Below are positions 33,701 to 47,451 of a stretch of DNA of 64,000 nt, in pieces. The stretch lies in the NCBI GenBank assembly GCA_023333565.1, contig JAJKFH010000948.1:2988001-3052000 (forward strand), written 5' to 3'. This DNA is from Puffinus mauretanicus (lineage: Eukaryota > Chordata > Aves > Procellariiformes > Procellariidae). The notes below the pieces were generated by a model. It was given only the letters and a program-made list of their open reading frames with translations. It was not told the origin of the DNA and did not search any database. Position 1 is the first letter of the stretch. Every line of letters begins with the position of its first letter. The position numbers and the translations under genes are program-made.

Positions 33701-36447
33701 GAAAAAGCGGAAACTTCATTTACCCAGTCAAGTATATATGGTCGGTCAAGTCAGATGGAGTAGGTTTGCATTTGCAGATACATTTATAAAATGCTTCAAA
33801 ATGAACTACAGCAGCAATATAGTATTTCAAAATGGCTTTCACAGAAGGTTCAAACATCATGTGTACTTTGTCAGAACTGCCTTGTTTTGTACTCCCTCTT
33901 ATTATTGGGTTACTAGTTTAAAACTTGTCAAAAAAATGAAATCTGGAAGAGCTGTCAAATTTCAGAAAAATGCCTTGAGCTGAATTCTTTGTTTATCTGA
34001 AATACCATGGCATAAAAAATAAGAACTGCCAAAGAACCACCAGCATTTAAAGGAAATCAAGGTCAGCAGAAAGAAATCTGTTATCAATAAAATTTCCATA
34101 CTAAAACCACAGGATGTGTTTTCAAAGAGTGTCACTTTAGATATTCATAAATAAAAGCTAGTTTTCCTTCCTGAAAAAGCTGCCTGTTGTGGCTCATTTC
34201 ATTGTTATAAACTCATTGATGTGCAGTCATTTCATTGTAGTTCTTGTCAGAAAGTTCAGTAGCTTACTGTTACTCTGGGCTTGCCTGGCATCAGTGACAA
34301 TTTCAACAGCCTCCTAAAAGTTCAGTTAGCAGCAGATAACTCAGCATCTTCAGCCCTAAACAAAGGGTTTCTGTCTCTGCAGTTAACGGAGAATTGCAGT
34401 CATGTGCAAAGATATCAGTTTAGTTTATCCCAGACTCTTCATTTAATAATAAGACCAAAAAAGTCAAGCAGAGGCACAGTCTTAGAGTTAGGTAGTGATA
34501 GAATTAAGATTGTTAGAGCAATAGAAATTTGTCTTCTTATACACGTCCAATAAGAAGCTGTCTTTAATTGCATGATAGACTCAGCCTTCACCTCATTCTA
34601 CGGGGTTCCTCCACTGGGCACCTACTCCAGCTTTCTCAGCCTGTCTTTCCCCTTGTTCTCCATGTCTAAGCATGGGTTTTCAATGTCTAATATTCTAATA
34701 TTAGAAGAGCTAATATAATAATAGAATGTTGCTTTTGCATTTCGTTTCAGGGACTTCTTCCTCATTGCCCCTCAAGCCAGCAGGAAAAATTCAGATTGAA
34801 AGAGCTGCCTGACATGCCCACTGCCAGACACAGGATCTGCAAGAAAAGTCCTGTTCTTCAGCAGACAAACAATGAGGCTTTCTTAATCCAAAATTCATCT
34901 TTGATGAGCTTGCCTAACTGATAAGATAACCCTACTCAACATGTGTGAATAAACTGTTTTTTTTCAATGTGATTCTAAAATGGATGAAATGGACAAAAAA
35001 ACATTGTGTGGTTTGTTTTTTTCTTTCTTGAGGTAGTTTCATTTTTTTGAGTATTTGAATACATTCCATTCAAATTGTGTTTATATAATATTATTATTAC
35101 TATTGGTACATACTATTTATGTAATAATGTTATATGTTTTACAACACTAAACAGAAGCACATGTCTAGCATGGGAAATGTTTGTGCTAATGGCTCTAGTC
35201 TTGGTAAAATTATAATTGATGGCAACAAGGTCTTATGAGAAACATTAGAAAAGTCTAAGAGGCAGTCCTACTAACACCATTGATAATAAATTTTGGTTAC
35301 AATCTATTTCTTCACCCCAGCAGCTGCCCAGGAGTCCCTTATTCTGAGTTTTGCTTTGCTCCTGAGTTCTAGGCAATCAAATACATTCCATGTTTATTTG
35401 TTGGTGGACGTTTGCGTACCTGAGTGTGATTTGTATTTCCCTTTTAGATCTGCTAACTACGCAGTTTTTTTGTAGTATTGTCCTGCGAACTGAACACTAA
35501 AGTAATTTTCATGCTTAAGACTGGTACTTTGTGCTGGAACACTGCTCTGAAGAGCCAGATTTGGATGTTTTTTCCGCATATGGGATTGTTTACTGACTCA
35601 AAAAACATTCTTATTGAGATCAATGTGTTATTTATGAGGTGAACTATGTTTGACCAGCAGCTTTAGAAACTGGCCTGTGTTTAAAAACCTTCACATCTGC
35701 TGGTACTAGTCTATCACTTTTTCCTAGAGATCTAGCAACAGATGACCTGAACAAGAAATATTCCTTACTGTTCCCACACAGAAGGGCCAACCCTAAATTC
35801 CAGCACTTTGCACCCTGAGGCAAAAGCTTCCACAAAGATGGAGTCAAATAGGTGATTAAGTCTAGGCTCATGCTGGGAGTTGCAGAAACAGAACATCATA
35901 AACATGAAGCTGTCAGAGGGCGGACTAAAAGTGAGCCAAGGCAGACCTAACGTAATAATGAAGTCAATTAGAGTGATAAGTTTCTGTAAGCACAAAATTC
36001 CGTATAAATAAGTGTTTTCCTTTGAAATACTTGCTTCCATCTTCATGCATTGAAATGTATGAATCATTCTAAAAAAAGAAAAAAAAAAAAAGAAGGGTGG
36101 TTATAGGATTGTATCCATCCAGAAGATTATATTCAATCTCATAATCCTCAAGGGTGGCATTACCTCCCCACCCATACATGCACACACAAAATAAAAATAA
36201 TAGGTAGAATAATCTGATCATTGCCTCAGATTTTTTTTGCCAAATTATTCTATCAACACATATGCAGCATTCTCAAGTTTAGAACATTACATTCTGGATT
36301 CTAAAAATAATTTCTGGAAATGTTTTGACCTGCAGTACATAATTTTGATAAGAAAACCAGATATTTTAACAATTTCACTAACCATGTATATTAAACGTAT
36401 TTCAGCTGCACAGTGGACAGGGGGGTTTTGCCTTTTGGAGGGTTGGA

Positions 36448-36471
36448 TTTTTTTTTTTTTTTTTTTTTTTT
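36448..36471. repeat. Poly(T) run
   Basis: Twenty-four consecutive T. No LINE or SINE body is recognisable next to it. Confidence 0.9.
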
Positions 36472-37230
36472 GCATAATGCATGTTATGAACTCATAATGG
36501 TTTTATGGAGTGCCATTGGTCCTTTTTGGTGCTTTTAATGGAAATTAATGGTTTGAGAATAAAAAAAGAAAAATTCATAGAAATGGTCAGTTGTGGAAAA
36601 GTGGCATAAAAGGGAATAAAACCTTAAATCTGTAATCTTGTGGGAAATGTTGTACAGCTTATAGATAAGTTTTGCTGGTAGTGCTACCCATAATAAAATT
36701 CAACTAGACTTTCTGTTTTTCTTTTCATCACAGTCCTTCGTTTCATTTTCCTCCATTATTGCTTATTCTTGTACTTCATCCCATCAGATCAACCACTATT
36801 TTTTCTAGTCAGGCCACTATGTTGATCTGCCTGTCCTATCAATACAATTTTAATCCTGAAAAAAATCAGATATATCCCACATGAGAAAACTAATTACAAC
36901 TTGTATAATAAATGAAACTTGTTTTGCTCACTTCCTAGGCTATTAAGAAGCTGAACAGTTCTGTTAAGCCACAAAAGGCTCCATTTCATTTTTTTTAAAT
37001 AACATAGTCATGGCCCTCTCACAAGAGTATGTGGAGTGACCGTTAAAGAGGAAGCTGAAGAGCTCTTCAGAAAGCATATTGAGCTCCACACTTCCTTATC
37101 CTTTTGACTAAACCGAATTGTGGCCTAAACCCTGTACCATGCACACTATACTGCAGTGAAATGAATCTTTTGTGGCAGTTTCTTTAGCTTTCTTTTAATT
37201 CTAGTGTTACAACCTTGCTTGCAACTATCC

Positions 37231-37318
37231 ATACATACTTATGTATATTTATATATATATATGTATGTGTACATATATGTAGGTGTGCGTATATACACAC
37301 ACATATGTAGTATGTGTA
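37231..37318. repeat. AT/GT-rich simple repeat
   Basis: Alternating TATG, TATA and CACA units form a mixed purine-pyrimidine dinucleotide tract of about 88 bases. Confidence 0.85.
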
Positions 37319-40300
37319 GGGCTTCAAACAAGAGGGGATAGTAGAAGCAGCACTCTGTTCTTTGCTGTATTTTATTTCACTCTATTACTTAATGCAGTGT
37401 CTCCTGTTTTCAAAGTATTACAGATTTTCCTTAGCAATGCATAACACCAATACAAAAGATATTAAGAGATAGAGTTTGAGAACAGTAGGGTTGTTCATCA
37501 TATCTGAGTATACAAAAATTAATTTGGAAAGGATACGGATCCTAGTAGATAGAAAATAATACGTTATACTTTAATCCTACTGTAGTTAGTTAAAAATAGA
37601 GACATCTAAACTGCCACCAATATAGCTACAGAGTTAACCACTTCTTGAGATGAATGGTTTCTTTCTGGATGAAAATGTCATCATTTATAATCGGTTCTTA
37701 TTTTTAAGGTTATCTATGTCATCATAAGCAGTAAGAACATTTTTTACTTCAGTGAAAGTTGAGACTCTAGGACACACTTAAAATGATAATTTTTTTTTGC
37801 TGGAGATTAAGGGGATAGAAATGCACTACCACTTAGGTTTACAAGTGATAATTTAAATAAGGATAATGTAACTGTGCATATGTGCAAAATTGTAATTTTG
37901 GTCCCCTTCCCTCAAGAGATCTTTTTAGTTAATACTTTCAAAGTATGCAATAGCAATGCCATTTAAGAACAAATATTTCTTTATTATACAAAACAGTTTA
38001 TATCATGTTGATGTCACTATTTTAAAGAAAATAGCAGTTTCAAAATTTGGTATTATTGTCTGTGATAAATATCTGTCCAAACCAGTGGTAAAATTCTGGG
38101 TTTATATACATACATAGCTAGTATGTTGTTAGTTTGTTGTTTTAACTTGTTGTTAATCCTTATATGAATATTCATTAACAGATACCTAAGAAATAGTCAC
38201 AACTAAGAGGATTCATACTATCTCATTAGCATTTTTGAATTTGAAATTCTCAGACTTTTTTCTGCATTACTTAATAGAGATGTTTTTGAGCTAGGATATT
38301 TACCTTTTTTTTTTAATGTATCGTTTCTTTTCCAAGATATCTCTTTTCTCTAGTTAGTTCTTTTCAAAACTTGTTAGCTGGAAGGTTTGCGTTGTTCATG
38401 TCTGTCATATCAGATTCCCAGAATCTCATCAGAACCATGTCAAATTACATCAATCCAAACTGTATCCTGGGCTTCTGATAACAGAGTGCTATAGGAAAAA
38501 CAGGGCTTGAAGGTTGTTGGAAGACAAACAGCTTTACCATCATCACAGAAGTAATATAAGAGATGCAATAATTTACTGAAAGTTCACGCAGTATGATTTT
38601 TTGTTGTACCATAGTAACCTGAAATTTTCAGTAGCCTATGCGTTACCAAAAATGTACAGAACACTGGGCTTAATTTTATAGGGGTATTTGTAAACCCTGC
38701 TAGGGGAAGGACTCTTTCTCCAAAGACAGACATTAATGAGATAGAGATAGCTTTCATTCTGGCCCCAGAAAAGAGCCAAATACTGAAACAGGAAATTAAA
38801 AAACACTCCCTGAAGTTAAATATGTTACAAGATACTGCTGCCCCAGCTATAAGGCTAGGAACATAGGAAAATTGCATCCTCTGGCTGCACAAGCTCTACC
38901 AGCAAATCTTCTGGCATAGATGCAGATAAACCAGGCAGAGTGCCTTTCCGCTTCTGCATTATGTAGTACACGACAAAAGACAGTCTATCAGAAAAATGTA
39001 CATTGTCATATGCTGCTGCTACCATTACGCTCAGGCGCCTTTAGAGTTTGGACAAGCCCGGGCACACAGAGGATGAACCTTTCTCATTTCATCCCTGGAC
39101 TAGTGAAGCATAGAGACCTGTCTGAAGCACAGAGACCAAAGTCTGTCAGAACCAAAGAAGAACTGGCCTGTTTCTTGAAGTGTGCTATGACTTTCTCTGG
39201 CAAAGTTCATATCTTTCAGAGAATACTGCTTAATTCCTTTTTTTTTTTTTGCATTTTGTGAATGATTGAAAAGATCTGGCAGGAGATTTCATACGCTGCT
39301 CATAATTTTCTCATGAGGAAGCAAGAGCTTTGAAGGGACAAGTCTAATTTTTTTCCTCCTAGCCTCCACCACCCCAAGGCTAGTTACTGTTGCACCAGGC
39401 TTAACTTGCATAAATTCCTTAAAACAGTCAATATCCTTTTGGGACTGAGATTAGAAGAATGTTCAGGCTGCAATTATCAACTCACTGAGGGAGGGAAAAA
39501 ACCCAAGATATGTTCCTAAAAGTTCTTCCGCAATGAAGGGCAGCAATGCCATCTCAGCCAGTAGTTTCTATTTGCTCAAGCAATTCACTTCGTGAGAATG
39601 ACACCTTTTCCAGTGTGTATGATCTTACTATTCCTTTCCCATATGTCTTGTCCTAATGAGCCTCCTAGACAGTGGTATACAGTGTAATGCATTGCCTTTT
39701 TCATATTGGGGTTTTGCTGATGCTCTAGAGTAAATTATATTTAACTGCTGTTGCGAATCTGATGCTAGGAACATGTTTAAAAGACAGTTTATGGGATTCC
39801 CTAGCAGTGGCTCTATCTAACTCTGAGAGCCAGAAGATTGCCTTCACTGTATTTAGTAATAACAGAAAATTGAATTTCCTGTAGGTCAGTCCAAAATACT
39901 GGCCACCTCTGTCAACTAATGCCAACTTTGACTAATTCTCATTGGGGATTTCTTATGCAATGTTGTGAATTTTGTTGTGAGTGTTACAAATATTGGTGGT
40001 TTTAGCCCTCAGAAGAAAAAGTTTAGATAAATTCAAAATACCAAAGGCAAAGAAATATCTAGCATTTATTGATTTTTTAAAAATCATATAACTTTTATAC
40101 CAGTTGTGACTTTAGTGGAACAGACTAATAGATTCTGAAAAAATAAATATCAACCATATTGGATTTCCAACAAAGTGTTCTTTTGGACCCAGCACACACC
40201 TCCCTTGTATGAAAGGGACCCTCTTTGACTTCTGTGGGGTTTGGCTTAGACTCAGGAAGCCATGTGTATAATCATCAAGAGAGTGAGAGATAGCAATTTT

Positions 40301-43300
40301 ATATTTTTGCTGCTTTGGGGCTCTGTCAGGTACCGTCTAGGTTTAATATATCTGTGTTTCCTACGTACCACCTCCCTAGTGCTACCACTGCTGCAAAATG
40401 TGACAGTAAGGTTCAACATAGGAAGGGCTTCTCACTCCTCAAACTGTGCCTCTGAGGTTATGTCTTTTCTGCCAAGTTAGCTTACATTAACGTAATGTAG
40501 TCTAAATGGCTGCACCACAGTGAAATAATACTTGAACTACAATATCCAAAATAGTGTCACTAGTTCACTTACAGCTCTAAGACCTTTTACTGACACATCT
40601 CATCATTTTTATTGCTGCATAATATGATCTACATTAGAAATTCTTTTGTGCTAATACAGCAAAGAAAATTTTCTGTCCTGTTGGATACACATGAGAGTTG
40701 TAAGAAGGCATTAGAAGTCTAAGAGAATTTGGTAACTTTCATCTGCATTCACACAGCACTGTGGTCTTTTTCAACTGTGATGAGGTCAAAATTCAGCTTG
40801 TATCCCTGGACAGGCCAGCAGACTGAGTAAAACAGCCACAATACGCTCACATTTTCAAGGGTGCATGGACTCTAGCTAGGACCAACCCCCAAGCTGTAAC
40901 TTGAGTCATCTTTAAAGCAAAGACAAGACTTGGAACTGGTCAGGTTGGGTGGATAGATCGTTATTGATATTGTTAGACTCCCAAAGTTTGCAAGTTATTT
41001 CTGGCATGCTATATGTTATGCAATGTTGCCATTGGAAAAAATTAGTTTGGGAAACAAGCATGAGCATTTGGCTGATTCTGTGGAAACCCCAGCTCTTTAG
41101 TGTGCACAATGGGCTTTTTGTCAGTCGATTTTTTTGATTGCAAACTGAAGTCACGAGGGACAGACTCCAGTGGAATCACTGTCTCCGAGCTGGCCATGAG
41201 ATAGCCAGAAACCCCTCAGCCAGGGAATAGAATTCTCTTTCTCCAGTATAAATTTCCATAGTTTGCTAAATAAATTATGAGCTACATTGGCCCACAGTTT
41301 CCAGACTCTTGTGCAGCTCAGTCTGATACCAGAAATTCATGAATAATTAGGAAATAGTGTTCCTCCCACTGTATGTTGGTGCCAAAATTCCTATTTATTT
41401 TACTGGGAACAGGATAAGGTCTTTTTCACTCAACCTTGTCTGCTAGTAAGGAAAATCAAATTTCTTCTAAGGCCAAAAATGTCCTAACAACTCCATATTT
41501 TTAGGATAAAAACAGTAAATAAATTTAATGTTGCAGTTCTTCAGCTTTGCCAAATTGTCATCTAAAGCAACAATAAGAATATGAGTCCAGTTTGTTCTGC
41601 CAATTTCTGAAGGTATCACAGAGGTTAAATAACAAATACCTAACGTTTCTGCTTTGGATGGTGTTATAAAGGAAATTGGATAAACACTGGAACATAAATC
41701 AAGAAAAGGTGCTGGAAAATGATGCCATCAGTTAGAAAAATGTGCCATACTAATACCCGATCTGTCCTCTTACTTGCTGAAAGTAGAAAAGAGAAAAGCA
41801 TTTAGTATCTTGAGTAGTCCAGGCACTGATTGATTGCATCCCATAATGCTTTCTAATGTATCTTCTAGAATACCTTATAAATCATATGCGGGCTTTGTCT
41901 CTTTAAATGCTACTTTATCAATTCTCAATTGCTCAACTTTCAAAATAAAGAAAGAAAATTAGGGTCTGAGCGTTTGGGGTTTTTCTTCCTACTGAGGGCC
42001 TTGATTCAGTTCAGTATTGAGGCACATGCATAGCCTGAAGCAGGTGTGCAGTCCCATTAAAGCTGTGTGCTTAAGTACCTTTGTGAATGAAGACCTTTTT
42101 TGGTCTTTTAAAACACTGTGACATTTGGTACATGTTAGAAAATCATCCTACAGGAAAAAGGTCACACAAAGAAACAAGGAAAGCAGTTCTTTTCATGAAT
42201 ATAATTATGAGCTTGAGTTTCAAATCCACCATACAGAGAGTTTTACACGGCTTGACATTTCACTGCTATTGTGTGTGTGTGTGTCTTTTACACTTGTTTC
42301 TGTATGCAAGTTGACTAGAGAGTTGTAACAACCCTAATAAGCCCCAAATCACGAGAAAGCTGTGAAACTCCTCTGCTTTGAAAATTGTGCACAGCACAAC
42401 CTGGAGAAGGCAGTTGTGCTTGTTCCACCCTGCTCTTTGCAAACCTTTTGCTAGGCAAAAGAGATGGGGAGATTTTGAGAGGTTTGGAATAGAGATGTGG
42501 TGTTGAGGAGCACCTGGATCTCATGACAACCAGTGTCTGAATACAATCTTTAATCTCTCTGATCTGTGTAATCCTGCTGAAAAATCTTCATCCTGGCAAA
42601 TAAGTCTAGGAGTAGCCCAGTACAAATCAGCTTTTCCCATCAAGCAGGGGAAAAAAGAGAGAGAGGAGATGACAAAAAGTAGGTCACAGGGATAGAAAGA
42701 GGGAGCACATTTACAAAAAGAGGAAAAGTAACTAACAGGGACTTGTCCACTGAAGCGTTATCTACTTCTATGATGTTCATTTCGATTTATTTCAGGCTCC
42801 TGGGCACGGCCATCTCCTTCTCCCAAGCTGCAGTTGACTTCAGCCCTATGTTTTCAAACCTGGAAAACTGTTCAAGCTTGGGTCTATTTGTAAATTCTTG
42901 TGGGGAATATCTTGCAAAGCCTTCTTTAGGCAAGAGCTACACCTTGCATTTCTTCAAGCATAGATGCACACAGGCTTTTGAAACAGATTTGGAAATATAT
43001 AGTGATGGTGGAGAATGTGGTAACTCTGGTAGAAAGCATGGTTCAGCAAAATGTTGATAATTATGGGGTTTTACAGAAGCTGTCAATCTTGCTGAATAGA
43101 GATGAAATAACTGCTTTCATTACTCACTCCTTTAGCCCACTTTTTGACAGGTTGTAGGAAATAAGGCTGAGAGGTTATGTAAAATAGCAATAGAGAAAGT
43201 CCGTATCTGAGCCGGGAAACCAAGTTCAGGGCGCCTTCTACCATTACCTTCCCTTCCACCTGCTGATGAAAGAAAGCAGAACAGTACATCTCAGTTAGTA

Positions 43301-43484
43301 TTTGGATCTGTTTTAAATTGCAACCAACTGATAAGCTGTCCTTCTGAAATACACTAATAGAAATTTCTTCTGAAAATATTCTAATGTTGCATTTCATATA
43401 TGGTTATTATAATATAAAATGATATTCTGATTTTCTATATAGGAATCTTTTGATGTTCTCCTTATTTTTCCATCCAAAAAAATG

Positions 43485-43570
43485 TTATTCGTGAAATCAG
43501 AAGTCATAAATGGAAAACAGCCTATAAGATCACTCAGTCCATCTCCCATCAAGGGGAAAGGCTAATAAAC
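43485..43570 (-). mobile_element. Probable old CR1-type 3' end fragment
   Basis: The plus-strand sequence contains GTCATAAATGGAAAACAGCC followed by TATAAGATCACTCAGTCCATC. This resembles the reverse complement of CR1 3' ends (…AATGGAAAAGACCTATAAGATCATCTAGTCC… type). It is short and diverged, and the outer limit is uncertain. Confidence 0.5.
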
Positions 43571-45051
43571 ATAAGCCAACTTTTTTATAAATAGTCAGCA
43601 AGAATGATGCAGAAAATTGTAACCAAAACAAGTCCATGCGTAGCATACAGTAGTCACTTTCCTAACTATCATGACAGGGAATTTCAGAGATTTGTAGGAT
43701 CCCTGTCTTAAAACTCTGCCCTCATTTTCTAGCAATTGTGTGCATGATTTTCCAGCTTGTGATAGAAATAATCTCTCCTTCAGATATGATATATTTTTCC
43801 TGCCAGACTTTTTTTGGGGGCTTTGAAGACCAACATTAAATGGATTTGAAAGTATTTCCAGAATCTGACTTCAAACTGAATGATCCATCCTTCAGTATGT
43901 GACCAGATTGAGCTGAAACCTGCTTATAATCTAGTTCAGGGTTCTTGTCGTACTTGCAGAGCAGAAGAGTGATGGTTGAGTTCCTCATGGCAGCTATGCA
44001 TGTGGGAGCAGCCCATCACACCACAGTTGCAGAATTACTGGTACCGGTGCCAGTGTCACGCAATCCACCCAAGTCTGTCAATTGCCTCTCCTGATGTAAA
44101 GCCTTGGCAATCTTGGCAGTTTTAGTCACCCTGGTGCAAGACAAATCTCCCCAGAATAAACAAGGTCCTTACAGAGGGAAGGAGAGGGGAAAAGAAGGAA
44201 ATGGGATTGTTCAGCATAGTTCAAGAATAAAGTGCAGCTTTTTAAAGCACATCTGTCCAAAGTAAACTTCCCTGTGAAGTAACACTGCTTTCCTGCTAAG
44301 TTATTGTTGAAAGGATTTACATTTAATGGGAACAATGAATAATCCTACTCGTTCTTCACTCATCCTGTCAATGAGCTCATGTGCTATGCAGGACTTAAGG
44401 CTTATCACAAAATGCTAGAGGATTAGGGGACTGCTGGGATAAAGTGACTGTCAAGTTCTGCTGAAATTAGAAAACACAGAGCTGTCTTGAGTTGCCAGAC
44501 CTGCTCAGATTATCGAGACTGAAGGCTGGTACCACACATAGTGCTGTGTCCAGCCTCCTCATAGCAAGACACACCACCTCGCTTAGTATGCTGTGTTCAG
44601 GAGTGAGACTGAAGTCTGAAAGTGAGGTTGGAGAGTGAGGAGCTCATTGCTTTCCATATATTGAACTGGCATAGATCAAGATTAATGCTTTATAAATCAC
44701 TGGACTAACAACAACATAAAATAGATGAGACAAAAAGAGAGACCATTGCTTATTTTCTGTTATGTCATGCTTTTCTCCACTAGCTCTCTACCTCGGAAAT
44801 ATCTACTTATTTGAGAAAGTGAGGATTATCGGATACATGTGGTGACAGTTTTCTGCAAGGTCAGAGCTGATACCAGCTGCATTGTGTGAACATGAGCAAG
44901 GTTTCATCTTCTAAAAACTGCCAGATTAGCACCATATGCCAGAAAGAAATACACATGAAAATGTTAAGTAACAGAGAAAGCAACCTTTTTAGATGCTTCA
45001 TGATACAAATTAGTATATTATTTATGTCAGGTACAGTAAAAGTACAGCATT
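43571..45051. other. Gene-free stretch
   Basis: No gene recognised. The first part may continue the old CR1 fragment but I cannot align it. Confidence 0.5.
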
Positions 45052-45641
45052 GATGCTGTCGTGGTTTAACCCCAGCTGTCAACTAAGCCCCACACAGCCG
45101 CTCGTTCACTCCCCCCCCCCCAGTGGGATGGGGGAGAGAACTGGAAAGGTAGAAGTGAGAAAACTCGTGGGTTAAGATAAAGACAGTTTAATAGGGAAAG
45201 CAAAAGCCACACACGCAAGCAAAGCAAAACAAGGAATTCATTCGTTACTTCCCATCGGCAGGCAGGTGTTCAGCCATCTCCAGGAAAGCAGGGCTCCATC
45301 ACGCGTAACGGTTACTTGGGAAGACAAACGCCATCACTCCGAACGTCCCCCCCTTCCTTCTTCTTCCCCCAGCTTTATATGCTGAGCATGGCATCATATG
45401 GTATGGAAAACTCCTTTGGCCAGTTGGGTCAGCTGTCCTGGCTATGCTCCTTCCCAGCTTCTTGTGCACCTGGCTGAGCATGGGAAGCTGGAAAGTCCTT
45501 GACTAGTGTAAACACTATTTAGGAACAACTAAAACGTCAGTGTGCTATCAACATTATTCTCATACTAAATTCAAAACACAGCACTATACCAACTACTAGG
45601 AAGAAAATTAACTCTATCCCAGCTGAAAACAGGACAGATGC
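45052..45641 (-). mobile_element. Solo LTR, provirus-related family, TSD GATGC
   Basis: The LTR body is 45057-45636 (580 bp, minus strand). On that strand it begins TGTCCTGTTTTCAGCTGGGA and ends GGGTTAAACCACGACA. Perfect GATGC duplications lie at 45052-45056 and 45637-45641. TATAAA lies on the minus strand at 45379-45374. It has the same central module as the provirus 5' LTR. A C-run of ten bases (45112-45121) lies near the U5 end. Confidence 0.95.
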
Positions 45642-47451
45642 CTTGCTTTTTTCTCCAATAATTTGTTCCACATGCAAAAATGGTCAAAAGGACAGATTTC
45701 ACTGTTTTGCTAAACCTTGGTTCAAGGAGCACACACCAGACCGTGAGTAGTTCCATCTACATTGTTCTTCTGACTGTGTGGAATAGAAATTTTGGTCTAT
45801 TTTTTCCTCGGGGACATTATGGTCAATTATTTTTGCTGTCCACAACTGGCCACAGTGATATTAATCTGTGAGATTAACCACACACAAATAGATGCACAGA
45901 GGTCTGTTGGCATTCTGGTAGAGGAGAGAACCTACCTTCTTTAAGGTCTGTGGCTCAAATCTCCCTAGTTGGGTAACACCTGACACATCTTTGATGCTCT
46001 TGATGTTCTCTGAGCAGTTCCTTGCAGACAGATATCCTTGTCATAACTGACATGCTGGACAGCATGTTTAACAGAGAGACAAAGGATTACAACAGCAGCA
46101 CCGAGGCTGAACTTCTGCCCCTTTCTCTTCTATCTGACATATTCTGCGAACATTAAATTCCACTTAAAAATCAAAATAAAATGAAGTAGTTTTTCCAAGT
46201 AAATCCTCCCATTGTGGAGAGGGACCGACTGATCAGGGCAGTAGGGAATCCTGCAGTAGCCCACAGGGCTCCCTGGTGGTTACACTCCGCTGCCCCATGT
46301 CGCAAAGTCAGCCTCTCTCCTGCTGAGCATCAACATTGCGAGTGATTCATTGAACACAGCAGAAATAAAGGAAGAAGTCAGGGAAACTGAAAACAAGGAG
46401 GGAGGACAAGAGAAACGTCAATAATCTCAGCACCAATCCCTAACAAAAGACTAAGAAAAATAACAATAAGCTGTAAAAGTTAAGCCACCCTGGAAGGAAA
46501 ATAAAGATGTTGTGTACTACTGTTCCAAAATATCATACCTTTGATATGAAGATGATAAGTCTTATGAAGAAAAGTGCTTCTAAAAAGATATTTAGGCTTC
46601 TGTAAACAGAAGAGCCTGAAAATCCCCCTCATGGCAAATGAAAATTATATAGTGATTCTTGCAAGTATTTATTTACTTTCTTCATTAATTTCATTCTCTT
46701 TGTGCATATTTTCTGTATAGATTTTTTCTTTAAATTATAAGTGTATTCATTTATAGTATTGTAAGCACTGGAAAATATTTGATATGTTTCCCCAACAATA
46801 TTCACAATATGCTCAGTTTGAAAGCAGCTTCCTGTGCTCATATGTTCAACTACAAGATCCACATTTAAAAATGTTCTCAAGGATATGAAAAATGTTGCTA
46901 CGTTGAAAGAAATATTCTTCACAGAGCGTAAGGATTTGTTCAAACAAGCATCTGACAAAAAGCAAGACTGCAACTCAAGAGTGCTGTGATTTAGAAAAAT
47001 CAATAGAAAAAATTCAGGTAAAAGACACGCAGAATTACGAAGTGATAAACAATGAATTGAAAATATGGGTGAGATCTCAGAAAAAAAAACAACCCTTAAG
47101 TAATCTGAACAGGTACACAACTACAGATGATACAGAATCCTTAACCACAAACAGTTATTTCTGGATTAAATTTTTTTGAGAAATGTGTGTTATTAGAAAA
47201 TTGAACCATCTCAGGGAGGAAGCAGTTACATGCTAAGAGTATGAGAAAAAAATAGCCTGAGAGAGAATGTAAGTGGCTGGCTGTGGAAAAGTGAAATGTG
47301 AGTCGTTACATCAGCAGAAAATATAAACCAAAATATTGTACTAATTCATGCTGGTTCGAAATGGGAAAGTAACTGAACTTAGCTACTTTATTTTCCAGTT
47401 ATTCTGAACAGAATGAACCCTACACTACAAAGCAAGAGAGATGCCATAAAG
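45642..47451. other. Gene-free stretch
   Basis: No gene recognised. A 163-codon open frame on the minus strand (46629-47120) is the longest in the window outside the retroelements, but it has no recognisable domain and lies in AT-rich sequence. The GC-richer part at 46200-46340 is unassigned. Confidence 0.55.

Larger units (their letters stand above)
30851..43484. other. Long gene-free AT-rich stretch
   Basis: In 12.6 kb I recognise no gene and no clear transposon. It holds a 24-T run (36448-36471), an AT/GT-rich simple repeat (37231-37318), a short (GT)n near 42270, and many short A/T runs. The largest open frames (for example 31570-31953 and 38584-38892) show no domain or coding bias I can support. 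Old, unrecognisable repeats are likely. Confidence 0.55.
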
